Assembly (NCBI RefSeq): GCF_000355675.1
Contig: NC_020888.1
Span: 3,021,501-3,085,500, forward strand
Source: Thalassolituus oleivorans MIL-1
Lineage (GTDB): Bacteria; Pseudomonadota; Gammaproteobacteria; Pseudomonadales; Oceanobacteraceae
Direction: 5' to 3'
Length of the DNA: 64,000 nt
The notes below the pieces were generated by a model. That model had not been told where the DNA came from. It was given only the letters and a program-made list of their open reading frames with translations, and searched no databases. Below, piece by piece: positions 38,449-48,809 of this stretch. Position numbers and translations under genes: made by a program. Each line of letters opens with the position of its first letter. Position 1 is the first letter of the stretch.

Positions 38449-38904
38449 TTATCCGCAGCACTTTTTCCATTTACTGCCACTCCCACAAGGGCATGGGTCA
38501 TTCCTGCCCAGTTTCATTGGCGTGAACGACGCATTGCCATCGACGTAATACCACTGGCCATCAAGACGTTTGAATATCGAGCGCTCGTCCAGTTCGCACC
38601 ACTCGCCATCTTCACAAAAACGAGCACGAAAGCTCACAACGCCATCATCTTCTTGCTCTTCACTGCTAAGAATGGTCAAACCAAACCACTGCGTTTTACC
38701 ATCCATTGGCAAGGATGGTGGTCGAGTGTCTGTATGCCACGTACGTAGGAGATAGGCAGCATCTTGGTTAACGAAGGCGCTATAGCGAGAGCGCATCAAG
38801 GCCTCTGCGCTAGGAGCAATGCCCTCATGACAAGGCTTGCAACACTGCTCGTAGGCAAGTCCACTCTGACATGGGCAAGGCTGCTCGGAACAGATACCTG
38901 TCAT
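38449..38904 (-). CDS. YchJ-family (UPF0225) SEC-C motif protein
   Basis: 151 residues with a zinc-binding SEC-C motif at each end: [17 protein letters not shown] at the N-terminus and [16 protein letters not shown] at the C-terminus. Between them is the NTF2-like YchJ domain ([20 protein letters not shown] and TWHTDTRP). Its function is unknown. It overlaps the preceding gene by ATGA (38901-38904), so the two are co-translated. Confidence 0.9.
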   Translation of the reverse strand: MTGICSEQPCPCQSGLAYEQCCKPCHEGIAPSAEALMRSRYSAFVNQDAAYLLRTWHTDTRPPSLPMDGKTQWFGLTILSSEEQEDDGVVSFRARFCEDGEWCELDERSIFKRLDGQWYYVDGNASFTPMKLGRNDPCPCGSGSKWKKCCG

Positions 38905-39911
38905 TGCATATTCTCGCGCGCTAAGTTCATTAGTTTGCCAATCGCTGCCGACAATGTATCGCTACGCTCAGGATTGCGAAACGCTGCCAATATCCGCTCA
39001 CGCATACTCGGCAACGTCATCAAATCGGCGATAAGAGTAATAAACGAATCTTGACCAACGGCCGCTAAGTGTTCGAGATATATTTGCAAACGTTCATCAC
39101 TAAGATCCAACCAGCAACGACTGCCAATGGCGCTTAATACTTCAATTGAACGCGCTTCGGGGTGAGCCAGAATCGCCCCCAGCAGTTGTTGTCGCTGTGG
39201 CACGCTAGAGCTGCCGGATAGACCGCGAGCAAAGGCTGCTAAGTCAGCAGCACTGGCGTTATCTGCAACCACCTGAGCCAAAGAATCGCTAATCGCTAGC
39301 GTCAAATTCAGGCCCGGTGTCGCATTTTCTAAAAAGCCGAGTAGAACATTACGAGGCACTGCTGCCATCTTCGGCATCGCCTGGCACAACAAAACATCGT
39401 TATTGTCTTCATCTATCCGGGCAACGACTTCAGCTAAACCCTGCAAGCCTAACTGCTGCCAGTTTTGCCAACCATTATCACCGGATAAATACGCACGGGC
39501 TGTTGCGTAGTATTGAGTTGCAGGTTGTTCTAACGTGCGTAAGGCTAAGGCATGAAAGTACGCCATGCGATTACCATCTGGCTTGTAACTGCAGGGTGCA
39601 TCGCCATGTTGTTTGGTCGGTGCTTGAACAACTCGTAACCAATGCTCTAAAAACGCGTCACGCGGTCCAGGCAACAGGACGTTCTGTTCATCCAAAGGAA
39701 GCTTTAAAAACCAAATATTGTGCTGCCCTGGCTTATCTGGATTCCAACTAAAAATCCCCAACCAAGCGTGCTTCAAATACGGTGCAGGATAGGGCTTGGC
39801 CAATAGTTCAATGGCTTCAAAATCCGTTGTTGAAATTTCACCAATACGACGTCCCAAATCAAACACACGCATTTGCGCGCCGCTGCGTTGCACTAATTGA
39901 CTGATGGTCAT
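38901..39911 (-). CDS. DUF3549 family protein
   Basis: 336 residues starting [20 protein letters not shown] followed by RRIGEIS, the N-terminus characteristic of DUF3549, with [18 protein letters not shown] further on. The second half looks like helical repeats ([20 protein letters not shown]). It is soluble, with no signal peptide. No function is known; the family is mostly gammaproteobacterial. It is coupled to the YchJ-like gene. Confidence 0.8.
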   Translation of the reverse strand: MTISQLVQRSGAQMRVFDLGRRIGEISTTDFEAIELLAKPYPAPYLKHAWLGIFSWNPDKPGQHNIWFLKLPLDEQNVLLPGPRDAFLEHWLRVVQAPTKQHGDAPCSYKPDGNRMAYFHALALRTLEQPATQYYATARAYLSGDNGWQNWQQLGLQGLAEVVARIDEDNNDVLLCQAMPKMAAVPRNVLLGFLENATPGLNLTLAISDSLAQVVADNASAADLAAFARGLSGSSSVPQRQQLLGAILAHPEARSIEVLSAIGSRCWLDLSDERLQIYLEHLAAVGQDSFITLIADLMTLPSMRERILAAFRNPERSDTLSAAIGKLMNLARENMQ

Positions 39912-40030
39912 ATTGCTTCTCCAACAAACACACTAAAAAACCGGAGTTTAACAGTTTGCGTTGGGTGATTCAGTCCTATAACGAATTCCGTTATCATTCA
40001 TTGCGCTCATGCTGCAATCGGAGGCTAACC

Positions 40031-40372
40031 ATGTCGACTCAACACAGTTTGCTTGCCAGCTACCTGCTAAAACTTGAATCTGCTCTACAGCAACACGAGT
40101 TATGGTCGACCGATTCACCCAGTGCGCTGCAACTGTCTAGCCTGCAACCCTTCTGTGTTGATACCCTGACCATCGAGCAATGGCTGCAATACATCTTGAT
40201 TCCTCGCTTTTCTGCACTCGTTGCAACAGGCGCCGACTTACCCATTATTCCTGCCGATAACGGTATGGCGGGTATGGCTGACATTGCATTCAATCAACGC
40301 AATATTCGCGCTAACGAGGTAGTTGACCTTATTCGCGCTATCGATTCTTTACTGGAGGCACCATGGCCTTAA
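40031..40372 (+). CDS. YqcC (DUF446) family protein
   Basis: 113 residues of the YqcC family: helices with LLKLESALQQHELWS, then PFCVDTLTIEQWLQYILIPR and the FSALVATGADLP segment. In many gammaproteobacteria yqcC sits beside the tRNA pseudouridine synthase gene truC, but none is here. GGAGG is six bases before ATG 40031; the open frame above it (to 39956) is not needed. It overlaps the next gene by 10 bases. Confidence 0.87.
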   Translation: MSTQHSLLASYLLKLESALQQHELWSTDSPSALQLSSLQPFCVDTLTIEQWLQYILIPRFSALVATGADLPIIPADNGMAGMADIAFNQRNIRANEVVDLIRAIDSLLEAPWP

Positions 40373-40617
40373 TTTTTGCTGTACTGGCTAGCGTAATACT
40401 GGGCGCAGGTATCACCGCCTACGTTTTGATTTCGCGCTGGCAACAAATCATTGCTGATGCAAAGCGTGACCTAACTGAAATGGCGGAGCAATACAAAGCC
40501 ACCCAAGATGAAAATCGCGAGTTAAAACAAAAGGTTGCTGATTTACAGTACCAGTTTAATAGCGCACAGAAGGATTTAAACTTCGCCCGCGAACAAGCTA
40601 AAAACGGCGGCGTTTAA
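40363..40617 (+). CDS. Small membrane-anchored coiled-coil protein
   Basis: 84 residues: one N-terminal membrane helix (ALIFAVLASVILGAGITAYV) and a charged coiled coil (DLTEMAEQYKATQDENRELK, then QKVADLQYQFNSAQKD). GGAGG lies five bases before the ATG, inside yqcC, so it is translationally coupled. The last 20 bases overlap the end of the convergent DedA gene. Function unknown; such proteins often act as scaffolds. Confidence 0.75.
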   Translation: MALIFAVLASVILGAGITAYVLISRWQQIIADAKRDLTEMAEQYKATQDENRELKQKVADLQYQFNSAQKDLNFAREQAKNGGV

Positions 40618-41224
40618 GCCACAACATAAATAACACCGCCAAGACAAAGCCGCCCATAACCAACAGCACGACGCTGGCGCGGCTAAAATGCAGTGCTGCC
40701 CGCTCACCAAGCCAATAAATAGGCAGTAAATAAGCAGCAGCCCAAGCCGGTGAAGACAGTGTATTTGCCAGCAAGAAAGACGATGTCGGCATAGCGCTGG
40801 CCCCGGCCACGACAGGGACCAGCGGACGCAAAGGGCCAATAAAGCGCCCGAACGCTATACTCCAAACTCCGTAACGTGTGAAAAACTCATGGCTATGCGC
40901 CAACCAATCGGGGTGTCTTTGGAAAAAGTGCCAGTGATGCAATCGCCCCTGAGCACGACGCCCTAACCAAAAGCTCGTACCATCGCCTAAGAAAGCACCG
41001 ATAGTTCCAACCAGCCACCAAGTCCAAGGTGAAATGCCCAGTTCCGGCGCGAGTACCGTTAGTCCAATCAAAATCGCGATTCCGGGCACCAACAAACCGA
41101 CAACGGCCAATGACTCGGCAAAAGCCGTCAATAACAAAAGTAGTATCAATCCTCCGGCGCTACTGGTTATATCGCCCGCAATAAAATTTAACTCAGATAA
41201 ATACGGTTCAAGCATGGCAGGCAT
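40598..41224 (-). CDS. DedA-family membrane protein
   Basis: 208 residues with about five membrane segments and the DedA/SNARE-associated signature: GAFLGDGTSFWLGRRAQGRL, then FTRYGVWSIAFGRFIGPLRP and LVPVVAGASAM. The family flips undecaprenyl phosphate or phosphatidylethanolamine and maintains the proton motive force. AGGGA lies seven bases upstream of the ATG. It is divergent from the methyltransferase gene. Confidence 0.88.
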   Translation of the reverse strand: MPAMLEPYLSELNFIAGDITSSAGGLILLLLLTAFAESLAVVGLLVPGIAILIGLTVLAPELGISPWTWWLVGTIGAFLGDGTSFWLGRRAQGRLHHWHFFQRHPDWLAHSHEFFTRYGVWSIAFGRFIGPLRPLVPVVAGASAMPTSSFLLANTLSSPAWAAAYLLPIYWLGERAALHFSRASVVLLVMGGFVLAVLFMLWLKRRRF

Positions 41225-41281
41225 CGTTTATTCCCTGTATCCTCAAAAAAATCCTGACCACTAATAATCAAGAAAAATCGA

Positions 41282-42151
41282 ATGAAGTCAGCCACTCAAT
41301 CTCCCGATCTGGATACGTCACGGATCAGCGTTAGCGCCCACTATACGGGCTATATTTGGTACAAGCATGGACTTTCAGCTGCAGGATTTGCAACCGGAAC
41401 CGGACGCTTTGCCAATGCCGCACTTGCACCAATTAATGCATTTTTACGCTTAGTTGCCGGTGCCGATATTGATATCTTTTTATTACAACGTCACTCGGTA
41501 ATCGACCATCAAGTTCGTGACCTTATCGAACAGCATGGGATCGAACAAATCGTCGAGTTAGCATCGGGCTTGTCGCCACGAGGCTATCGCATCAAGCAGC
41601 AATATCCGCATATTCGTTATATCGAAGGCGATCTGCCCGGAATGGCAGCTCGTAAGCGCGAACTACTAGGACGCGTCGGTTTAGCGGCTGGCCACGATGT
41701 AGTTGAGTGCAATATTTTGCAAGAAGATGGCCCAACCTCCATTGCCGCAGTACTTGCCAGTCTTGATACCAGCAAGCCCACGCTGATTATTACCGAAGGC
41801 CTTGTTAACTACTTTGACTTACCGGTTATTCGTTCCGTATGGGCACGGATGGCCCAAGGTTTGAAACGGTTTCCCCAAGGTTATTACATTACGGATTTGT
41901 ACCCAGATTTTGCCGACCACCCTTCGTATCGCTACGTTAAGATGGCACAAAAGCTGGTCGGTTTGTTCACTCGTGGACAATGGCCTCTGCATTATTCGAA
42001 CGATAACGCTATTCGCAATGGCTTTGGTGAAGACGGGTTCGATCAAGTCGACGTACTGGATCCCGCCTCATTCTATGGGCAGTTGAACTTGCCTGAAGTG
42101 AAGATTAAAACCTTGGTGCGTATCATACGTTGCAAAGTATCGGGCGAATAA
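41282..42151 (+). CDS. LCMT-like class I SAM-dependent methyltransferase
   Basis: 289 residues resembling the leucine carboxyl methyltransferase / PPM1-type family. Motif I is VELASGLSPRGYRIKQQYP, the acidic residue after strand beta2 is in YIEGDLPGMAARKREL, and ITEGLVNYFDLP is the post-catalytic segment. The N-terminal SAHYTGYIWYKHGLS is a Tyr-rich cap. The substrate is unknown; bacterial relatives modify polyketides or small acids. It is monocistronic with a strong terminator. Confidence 0.8.
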   Translation: MKSATQSPDLDTSRISVSAHYTGYIWYKHGLSAAGFATGTGRFANAALAPINAFLRLVAGADIDIFLLQRHSVIDHQVRDLIEQHGIEQIVELASGLSPRGYRIKQQYPHIRYIEGDLPGMAARKRELLGRVGLAAGHDVVECNILQEDGPTSIAAVLASLDTSKPTLIITEGLVNYFDLPVIRSVWARMAQGLKRFPQGYYITDLYPDFADHPSYRYVKMAQKLVGLFTRGQWPLHYSNDNAIRNGFGEDGFDQVDVLDPASFYGQLNLPEVKIKTLVRIIRCKVSGE

Positions 42152-42165
42152 GCGCAGCAACCGAT

Positions 42166-42197
42166 AAAAAAAGGCCTGCGAAGCAGGCCTTTTTTTT
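42166..42197. terminator. Bidirectional terminator
   Basis: AAAAAAAGGCCTGC-GAA-GCAGGCCTTTTTTTT lies between the methyltransferase and the convergent GGDEF gene and is good on both strands. Confidence 0.9.
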
Positions 42198-42202
42198 CGG
42201 TT

Positions 42203-43189
42203 CTATTCACTAAATGCGGCCAACTGTAAACTGGTACGCTTCTGCTTTTTCAGCCGCCCCATTAAGCGTCGCTCTAATGCTTCACCCGTTTCATTCGGTT
42301 GACGAGTTACCGCAGCGGCGCCCAAAGATAGCTCTGCAAATGGTCGCCAAGTCTGGTCTTCTAACTTACGTTTAATTCGTTCCATCAATACGATGGCACC
42401 TTCTTCGGCACAATTCGGTAATACCAGTACAAACAAGTCGTCGCTCAAACGAAACATTTCATCTTCGGCCCGCACCTGCTGCTGAGTGGTAGTCACAAAT
42501 CGCGGCAAAAATTGCAGCACTGAGCGATTACCGTGCAAGTCAGCCAACTGGCTATATTCCTCCAACACCAAACCGATCAAGCTCACATTTTGACGAGCAC
42601 TCTCACCACGAGCAATTTCCCGCTCTAATACATGATGAAAATGGCTACGATTGTACGCTCCCGAAATTTGATCCGTCAGTGCCAAGCGCAGTAGCGACCA
42701 ACCTTTCAGTTGTGTGAGGTAGGCGTAACACCACGCAGAGCCAACCAATAACGAATAATTTGTACCACTACGAATCGCGTTTAATGTGCCTTCATCAACC
42801 CAGACAAGTACCGTCAGTACCAGTGCAACCGCAACGTTAAACCAAGTACCATGATTGATGGGCAAACAAAAATAACTAAACAAGGGTAAAGCATATAAAT
42901 AGTGAGTCATCAGTACCGGATAATCTGGTAACTGATACAGACCAAGCGCTGCCAACAAACAAATCAGCGGGTAGTTGATCCAAGCGTACGCATCTCGATC
43001 ACGATTGATATAAATAAAAATCGCACTAAAAAATAGAGCCGGTATAGCGATAACATTCGACAGAACGAGTGGATACAAGCCCTGACGATATTGATCATAA
43101 ATAAGAATAGAGATTGCGATAGCCGCTAGCGAATAAACTAGAACCTGTAATCGGGGCAGCAACTGTTCTTGCGATAATTCACTGAACAT
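42203..43189 (-). CDS. Membrane protein with degenerate GGDEF domain (second of a tandem pair)
   Basis: 328 residues: about six membrane helices (15-165), then a GGDEF-type domain opening with ALTDQISGAYNRSHF (the usual D-x-LTG-x-x-NR entry). The active-site loop reads RLSDDLFVLVLPN where active enzymes have GGDEF, so cyclic-di-GMP synthesis is very unlikely, and no RxxD inhibitory site is obvious. AGGAGGTG lies seven bases before the ATG, within the end of the upstream paralogue, which it overlaps by 11 bases. It may sense a ligand or bind a nucleotide without catalysis. Confidence 0.82.
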   Translation of the reverse strand: MFSELSQEQLLPRLQVLVYSLAAIAISILIYDQYRQGLYPLVLSNVIAIPALFFSAIFIYINRDRDAYAWINYPLICLLAALGLYQLPDYPVLMTHYLYALPLFSYFCLPINHGTWFNVAVALVLTVLVWVDEGTLNAIRSGTNYSLLVGSAWCYAYLTQLKGWSLLRLALTDQISGAYNRSHFHHVLEREIARGESARQNVSLIGLVLEEYSQLADLHGNRSVLQFLPRFVTTTQQQVRAEDEMFRLSDDLFVLVLPNCAEEGAIVLMERIKRKLEDQTWRPFAELSLGAAAVTRQPNETGEALERRLMGRLKKQKRTSLQLAAFSE

Positions 43190-44117
43190 TCGACAACACC
43201 TCCTGTATTCGTTTGATCATACTAGGTATGTCATCCTCAGGCAGATAGACGTCCTGCACGACTTTCACCTGAGTTAAGCCCTCAAAGCGCTCACTACCCG
43301 CCAAATCATCCAGTAAATCTTCCTGTAAACGCTCAGCATCGTCACTCGAACTATGCGGCATAAGAATAATAAAGTTATCCGAATTTAACCGATAACAAGT
43401 ATCGTATTTGCGCAGACAGCGCTTCAATTTTTTACCGAAAAAACTTAACCGCTGTTCGTAATCCTCAGCTTTTAATGTATGCCAGCGCGGCGGAATGGCG
43501 ACGCCAACCAAGATCAATTCACTACTTTGACGATCAGCACGTGTCATTTCTTTGTTCAAATCCAACTGCAACTGATATTCGTTGTAAACCTGAGTCACTG
43601 GGTCGGTGTTGATAATTTCGATCAAACCGCGATTGTTGCGCTCGTTCAACATGGCGTACATCACCGCGAACAGATAGCAGGCAGCATAGGTAAACAAGAT
43701 TTGCAGTCGCAAGTAGCTATCGTATTCCTGCACGATCAGTAAGAACAAAGCGGTGCTATACACTAAAGCGACATATGTAGCGACATGAAAGGGGAATAGG
43801 AAATAAACGTACCCCGGCACAAAATAGATCCAATGAGTGGCTTGGTCAGCTTGCTGCATTCCAAACAAGGTGAATAGACATAACAAAAATACCAAGGCCC
43901 ACTCAGGGTAAGGTGAAGCACGCTTGTGCCCACGCATCAGTAGGTACACAGCGTAGAGCAAAAGCAACACTGAGAAGCCTGCGGCGACCGCGGCATACAC
44001 GTTAGTCGACTCGATCAAATCCAGTACGGCAATAACGCTCAAACCGAGCGCCGCAAATAAGCAGTACAGAACCTTAACCTGCAGAACGACTAAGGTATGA
44101 AATTGTGCTTTTTCCAT
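43179..44117 (-). CDS. Membrane protein with degenerate GGDEF domain (first of a tandem pair)
   Basis: 312 residues: about six membrane helices (8-158) and a diverged GGDEF domain that begins NTDPVTQVYNEYQLQLDLNK and has RLNSDNFIILMPH at the signature position, so the catalytic Gly-Gly-(D/E)-Glu residues are missing. Its layout matches that of the downstream gene, with which it overlaps and presumably arose by duplication. The ribosome site is weak. Its promoter should lie in the 117-base gap shared with divergent proA. Confidence 0.8.
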   Translation of the reverse strand: MEKAQFHTLVVLQVKVLYCLFAALGLSVIAVLDLIESTNVYAAVAAGFSVLLLLYAVYLLMRGHKRASPYPEWALVFLLCLFTLFGMQQADQATHWIYFVPGYVYFLFPFHVATYVALVYSTALFLLIVQEYDSYLRLQILFTYAACYLFAVMYAMLNERNNRGLIEIINTDPVTQVYNEYQLQLDLNKEMTRADRQSSELILVGVAIPPRWHTLKAEDYEQRLSFFGKKLKRCLRKYDTCYRLNSDNFIILMPHSSSDDAERLQEDLLDDLAGSERFEGLTQVKVVQDVYLPEDDIPSMIKRIQEVLSNVQ

Positions 44118-44166
44118 AAATCAGGGAATCCAGAGCATTTCAGCGGTCATTCAATACGACCATCGC

Positions 44167-44193
44167 TTAACAGTGTAGTAGTTCGTGTATACT
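44167..44193 (+). promoter_or_regulatory. Candidate promoter of proA
   Basis: TTAACA (44167-44172) and TATACT (44188-44193), 15 bases apart, end 41 bases before the proA ATG. The spacer is short, so the -35 assignment is tentative. Confidence 0.45.
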
Positions 44194-44234
44194 AGCGCAC
44201 TTTATGACAGGCCGACGCTTCAGGTATTCACACA

Positions 44235-45491
44235 ATGAACGTTCTCGATTACATGCAAACACTGGGTAACCAAGCACGCGTAGCTTCACGAGCCATCGCC
44301 CGTGCGAGCACCCAAGATAAAAATGCCGCCTTAGTGGCCATTGCCGCCGCCATCAGCGAACAGCGTGATACGCTAAAAGCAGCCAATGCACTCGATATGG
44401 CGCGAGGCCAAGAAAACGGCCTAGATGCCGCTCTGCTTGATCGCCTCGAACTCACCGACGGTCGCATTGATGGCATGTTAGAAGGCCTACAACAAGTGGC
44501 TACTTTAGCCGACCCTGTCGGTGAAATAACCGACCTTAAATATCGCCCTAGTGGTATTCAAGTCGGCAAAATGCGCGTGCCATTAGGCGTCATCGGCATT
44601 ATTTATGAAAGTCGTCCAAACGTGACGATTGAAGCGGCCAGTCTATGTTTAAAATCAGGTAACGCTGCCATTTTGCGTGGAGGCTCTGAAGCCATTGAGT
44701 CAAACCAAGCATTAGCCGCCTGTATCCGTACAGGCCTAGCGGCCGCAGGTTTACCCGCTGAGACAGTACAAGTGGTCGAAACCACTGACCGTGAAGCCGT
44801 TGGCGCACTCATTACTATGCCAGAGTTTGTCGATGTGATCGTACCTCGCGGAGGTAAGAGCTTAATCGAACGCATTAGTCGTGACGCTAAAGTTGCCGTT
44901 ATTAAGCACCTAGACGGTATTTGCCATGTGTACATTGATGAATTCGCCGATAAAACTAAGGCGATAAACATCGCGATCAATTCTAAGACTCATCGTTACG
45001 GCACTTGCAACACGATGGAAACCTTATTGGTTCATACCTCGCGCGCAGCAGATATACTGCCCGAGCTAGCGGAAGCTTACACTAATATCGGCGTTGAACT
45101 GCGCGGCTGCGAACGCACCCGTGAACTATTGGTCGATATCAATGAAGCGACTGCGGAAGATTGGGATACCGAATACCTAGCGCCAATCTTGGCGATTCGT
45201 ATCGTCGATACTCTGGATGACGCTATTGAGCACATCAATCGCCATGGATCACACCATACTGACAGCATCATTAGTGAGAACTACACCTTATCGCGTCGTT
45301 TTATCAATGAGGTCGATTCTAGTTCTGTGATGATTAATGCTTCAACGCGATTCGCCGACGGTTTTGAATATGGTTTAGGTGCTGAAATCGGCATTTCGAC
45401 GGATAAAATTCACGCCCGCGGCCCTGTTGGGCTTGAAGGTTTAACGTCGCAAAAATACGTAGTGCTGGGTAACGGTGAAATCCGTCAGTAA
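44235..45491 (+). CDS. proA: Gamma-glutamyl phosphate reductase
   Basis: Second step of proline synthesis. 418 residues of the aldehyde dehydrogenase fold: [20 protein letters not shown], then [16 protein letters not shown], the [13 protein letters not shown] segment and the catalytic Cys in [15 protein letters not shown]. It heads a rightward run proA-nadD-rsfS-rlmH-mrdA-rodA-mltB-rlpA and overlaps nadD by 17 bases. Confidence 0.96.
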   Translation: MNVLDYMQTLGNQARVASRAIARASTQDKNAALVAIAAAISEQRDTLKAANALDMARGQENGLDAALLDRLELTDGRIDGMLEGLQQVATLADPVGEITDLKYRPSGIQVGKMRVPLGVIGIIYESRPNVTIEAASLCLKSGNAAILRGGSEAIESNQALAACIRTGLAAAGLPAETVQVVETTDREAVGALITMPEFVDVIVPRGGKSLIERISRDAKVAVIKHLDGICHVYIDEFADKTKAINIAINSKTHRYGTCNTMETLLVHTSRAADILPELAEAYTNIGVELRGCERTRELLVDINEATAEDWDTEYLAPILAIRIVDTLDDAIEHINRHGSHHTDSIISENYTLSRRFINEVDSSSVMINASTRFADGFEYGLGAEIGISTDKIHARGPVGLEGLTSQKYVVLGNGEIRQ

Positions 45492-46119
45492 TCCTAAGTC
45501 GCTAGCGATACTGGGCGGGACATTTGATCCCGTTCATATCGGACATCTGCGTATTGCCTTACAGTTACGCCAACTCGGCTTTGCAGCAGTATGGCTTATG
45601 CCAAATGCCACACCGCCACACCGACCGCAGCCACAAGCGACGGCAGAACAGCGGTTGGCGATGCTGAGACTGGCTACTCAGTCGCTGGATGGCATTGAGG
45701 TCTGCGATCTTGAATTGCTGCGTGATGCTCCAAGTTACAGTGCCGACACCCTCAATCTGTTACGCCAACAATACGCTGATTGTGCTATCACTTGGGTGAT
45801 GGGAACGGATGCTTGGAACAGCTTTGATCAATGGCAAAAACCAGAAGTGATACTGGAATGCGCCAATGTATTGGTCATTAGCCGCCCGGGAGACAAAATA
45901 AAAGCCATGGGCTGGCAACATCAGCAAGCCGTGCTTCGACGGGCTGAGAGCCGCGGTTTACGTGACTCTCACCACGGCGCTATTGCCTTTCAGGCATGGC
46001 CAGAACTCGATATATCTGCATCCGACTTGCGTCAGGCTATCAAGCAGGGCGACAATGTCACCTTTCTAACGCCGGACGCGGTATTGGAATACATAAATCA
46101 ACATAAACTCTATCGATAG
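45475..46119 (+). CDS. nadD: Nicotinate-nucleotide adenylyltransferase
   Basis: Makes nicotinate adenine dinucleotide, the substrate of NadE encoded at 4.2-5.8 kb. 214 residues: [20 protein letters not shown] contains the GGTFDPxHxGH signature, [14 protein letters not shown] binds the substrate, and [10 protein letters not shown] near the C-terminus is the ISSTxIR-like motif. The start is GTG at 45475, inside proA. It sits 6 bases before rsfS. Confidence 0.95.
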   Translation: MKSVSNPKSLAILGGTFDPVHIGHLRIALQLRQLGFAAVWLMPNATPPHRPQPQATAEQRLAMLRLATQSLDGIEVCDLELLRDAPSYSADTLNLLRQQYADCAITWVMGTDAWNSFDQWQKPEVILECANVLVISRPGDKIKAMGWQHQQAVLRRAESRGLRDSHHGAIAFQAWPELDISASDLRQAIKQGDNVTFLTPDAVLEYINQHKLYR

Positions 46120-46125
46120 AAATGC

Positions 46126-46482
46126 ATGCAAATTGAGCAAATAAAATCGTTGGTGATCGAAGCGCTGGAAGACATGAAAGCGCAAAATATCACCGTGCTG
46201 GACGTCCGCGGACGCACCTCAGTCACTGATTGGATGATCATCGCCAATGGTACGTCCAACCGTCACGTTGGGGCTGTTGCCTCGAATGTAGAAGAAAAAG
46301 CTAAGCATGCGGGTTTACGCCCAAATGGTATGGAAGGTCGCGCCGCGGCAGATTGGGTTCTTATCGACCTAATCGATGTGGTTGTTCACGTAATGACAGA
46401 ACAAGCACGCCACTTCTACGATTTGGAGCGCCTTTGGGGCGAACCTAAAGCCGACGCTGAAGCAGGAAAACGCGACGCATGA
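46126..46482 (+). CDS. rsfS: Ribosomal silencing factor RsfS
   Basis: 118 residues of the RsfS/Iojap family: [20 protein letters not shown], then [30 protein letters not shown] and the [20 protein letters not shown] stretch. It binds L14 of the 50S subunit and blocks subunit joining in starvation. It overlaps rlmH by ATGA. Confidence 0.96.
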   Translation: MQIEQIKSLVIEALEDMKAQNITVLDVRGRTSVTDWMIIANGTSNRHVGAVASNVEEKAKHAGLRPNGMEGRAAADWVLIDLIDVVVHVMTEQARHFYDLERLWGEPKADAEAGKRDA

Positions 46483-46946
46483 AGCTACGTCTGCTCGCGG
46501 TCGGCACTAAGATGCCGGCCTGGGTAGAACAAGGCTATGCAGAATACGCTAAACGCCTACCGGCTGACTGTGCATTGGAATTAGTGGAGATAGCCCCCGG
46601 CCATCGCGCTAAGAACACCAGCAAAGAAAAAGCCATGCAGCAAGAAGCTGAAGCACTTATCAAGGCCATTCGCCCATCGGATCATGTGGTTGCGCTCGCT
46701 GTTGAAGGGAAACCTTGGACAACGCCTCAACTCGCGTCCGAATTAGAAAACTGGCGCATGCAAGGCGGCGACGTCGCTTTGTTAATTGGCGGCCCTGATG
46801 GCATGACTGATGAGATCATGCGCTTAGCAAAACAGCGCTGGTCACTCTCCAATCTTACCCTGCCGCATCCTTTGGTGCGGGTTCTGCTTGCCGAACAGTT
46901 GTATCGAGCATGGACCATATTGCAGGGTCATCCGTACCATAAGTGA
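46479..46946 (+). CDS. rlmH: 23S rRNA (pseudouridine-1915-N3) methyltransferase RlmH
   Basis: 155 residues of the SPOUT family, with [20 protein letters not shown], then [16 protein letters not shown] and the knot segment [18 protein letters not shown]. It methylates the pseudouridine made by RluD, encoded at 2-3 kb. It is coupled to rsfS and lies 9 bases before mrdA. Confidence 0.97.
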   Translation: MKLRLLAVGTKMPAWVEQGYAEYAKRLPADCALELVEIAPGHRAKNTSKEKAMQQEAEALIKAIRPSDHVVALAVEGKPWTTPQLASELENWRMQGGDVALLIGGPDGMTDEIMRLAKQRWSLSNLTLPHPLVRVLLAEQLYRAWTILQGHPYHK

Positions 46947-46955
46947 GGTTCGGAT

Positions 46956-48809
46956 ATGTGGGAGCACTCGTTCAGGGATAAGACAGCAGAACGACGTCTG
47001 TTTCGCGCGCGCGCTATCACTTTAGGTCTGTTTATTTTCATCATGCTGTGCGGCTTAGCTTGGCGCATGTCGTACCTGCAGATTGAACTGCACGAAAAAT
47101 ACAAAAACCTCTCTGAAAACAACCGCGTTCAATTACGGCCGCTCGCCCCCAATCGAGGCCTTATTTACGACCGCAACGGCGTGTTGTTAGCAGAAAATAT
47201 CCCTTCTTACAGCCTCACCATTGTCGCCGAACGCGTAAGAGATCTCGATCAAACCTTAACCTTTCTCAACGATCTCATTGAAATATCCGAACGTGACCGT
47301 GAACAGTTCGACAAGCGTCTAAAGTTTCGCCGTCGTCCGTTTGAGCCTGTGGTTTTGCGTTATCGTCTGAGTGAAGAAGAAATTGCCAAAGTATTGGTGA
47401 ATCGTTTTTATCTACCGGGCGTCGATGTAGAAGCACAACTCGTGCGTCACTATCCCAATGGTAATGCCTTTGCCCACGTACTTGGCTACGTCGGCCGCAT
47501 CAATGAAAAGGACCAAGCGCTGCTCGATACCGATCCCGATGTTAAGCGTCGCTACAGTGCAACTCAGTACATTGGTAAAACCGGTGTTGAACGCCGCTAC
47601 GAAGAAGATCTGCATGGCGAAGTGGGCTATCAAAAAGTCGAAACCAATGCACGGGGGCGTATCCTCAGTGTTATCGAACAGCAAGATCCGATTCCAGGTA
47701 AAGACCTAACACTGCATCTTGATGCCCGTTTGCAAACGCTAGCCGAAAAAGAAATGACTGGCCGGCGTGGTGCCGTTGTTGCAATCGAAGTGGCAACCGG
47801 AGGCATCGTCGCGCTTTATAGCAACCCGACATTCGACCCCAATTCCTTCGTCACCGGTATCTCTCACAAAGACTACTCTGATTTGCGCGATGACCCTGAT
47901 CAACCGCTATTTGATCGAGCAACCCGAGGGCAATACCCACCAGCCTCGACACTCAAACCCTTCATCGGTTTAGCCGCATTAAATGCAGGAACAACGAATT
48001 GGAACGATAGCATTCGTGACCAAGGTTGGTACAAACTCGATAATGATGAACGTTTATATCGCGACTGGAAAAGAGGTGGCCACGGACGAGTCGATCTTGA
48101 AAGAGCCGTAGTGGAATCATGTGATACCTACTTCTATGACGTGGCAGTACGTACTGGAATCGATGGGATCACACCCTTTCTTGCTCAATTTGGTTTTGGC
48201 CGCGATATGACCCTAGACGTTATTTCTGCTCTACCTGGCTTACTGCCAGATCGAGATTGGAAGAAAGCCCATCGACGAGGCTCTTGGTATGCTGGCGACA
48301 CCGTTAACTTAGGTATTGGTCAAGGCTTCATGTTAACAACACCGTTGCAACTAGCGACTGCCACTGCGGTACTGGCAAACCGCGGAAAATGGCAAATACC
48401 ACGGCTAATTTATGCGCACAATGAAGTCGAAGACGTGATCGAGCACGGTGATATCCCCGATATTCAATTACGTAACCCAGATAACTGGAATCGCATGTTT
48501 AATGCGATGGCCAACGTTATCTCTGGACAGCATGGCACTGCGCGACGCTTGCTCAGCAATATGCAATTCCCGATGGCCGCTAAAACAGGGACGGCCCAAG
48601 TGGTGGGGATTAAGCAAGACGAAGAGTACGATTCCGAAGCGTTACGTGAACGTTTACGCGATCATGCGCTGTTTATTGCCTTTGCTCCGGTAGATAATCC
48701 GCAGATCGCCATTGCCGTTATTGTCGAAAACGGCGAATCCGCTGGTAAAACGGCGGGGCCAATTGCGCAAAGTATTATTAACGAGTATCTCGGAGGCGCG
48801 GAAGGCTAA
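46956..48809 (+). CDS. mrdA: Penicillin-binding protein 2, transpeptidase of the elongasome
   Basis: Class B PBP that crosslinks peptidoglycan during rod elongation with RodA. 617 residues: one N-terminal membrane helix (about 22-42), pedestal with LRPLAPNRGLIYDRNG and transpeptidase domain with Ser331 (YPPASTLKPF), SxN-type SCD in VVESCDTYFYDV, and KTGTAQ. The stop shares its last base with the rodA ATG (TAATG). Confidence 0.96.
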   Translation: MWEHSFRDKTAERRLFRARAITLGLFIFIMLCGLAWRMSYLQIELHEKYKNLSENNRVQLRPLAPNRGLIYDRNGVLLAENIPSYSLTIVAERVRDLDQTLTFLNDLIEISERDREQFDKRLKFRRRPFEPVVLRYRLSEEEIAKVLVNRFYLPGVDVEAQLVRHYPNGNAFAHVLGYVGRINEKDQALLDTDPDVKRRYSATQYIGKTGVERRYEEDLHGEVGYQKVETNARGRILSVIEQQDPIPGKDLTLHLDARLQTLAEKEMTGRRGAVVAIEVATGGIVALYSNPTFDPNSFVTGISHKDYSDLRDDPDQPLFDRATRGQYPPASTLKPFIGLAALNAGTTNWNDSIRDQGWYKLDNDERLYRDWKRGGHGRVDLERAVVESCDTYFYDVAVRTGIDGITPFLAQFGFGRDMTLDVISALPGLLPDRDWKKAHRRGSWYAGDTVNLGIGQGFMLTTPLQLATATAVLANRGKWQIPRLIYAHNEVEDVIEHGDIPDIQLRNPDNWNRMFNAMANVISGQHGTARRLLSNMQFPMAAKTGTAQVVGIKQDEEYDSEALRERLRDHALFIAFAPVDNPQIAIAVIVENGESAGKTAGPIAQSIINEYLGGAEG

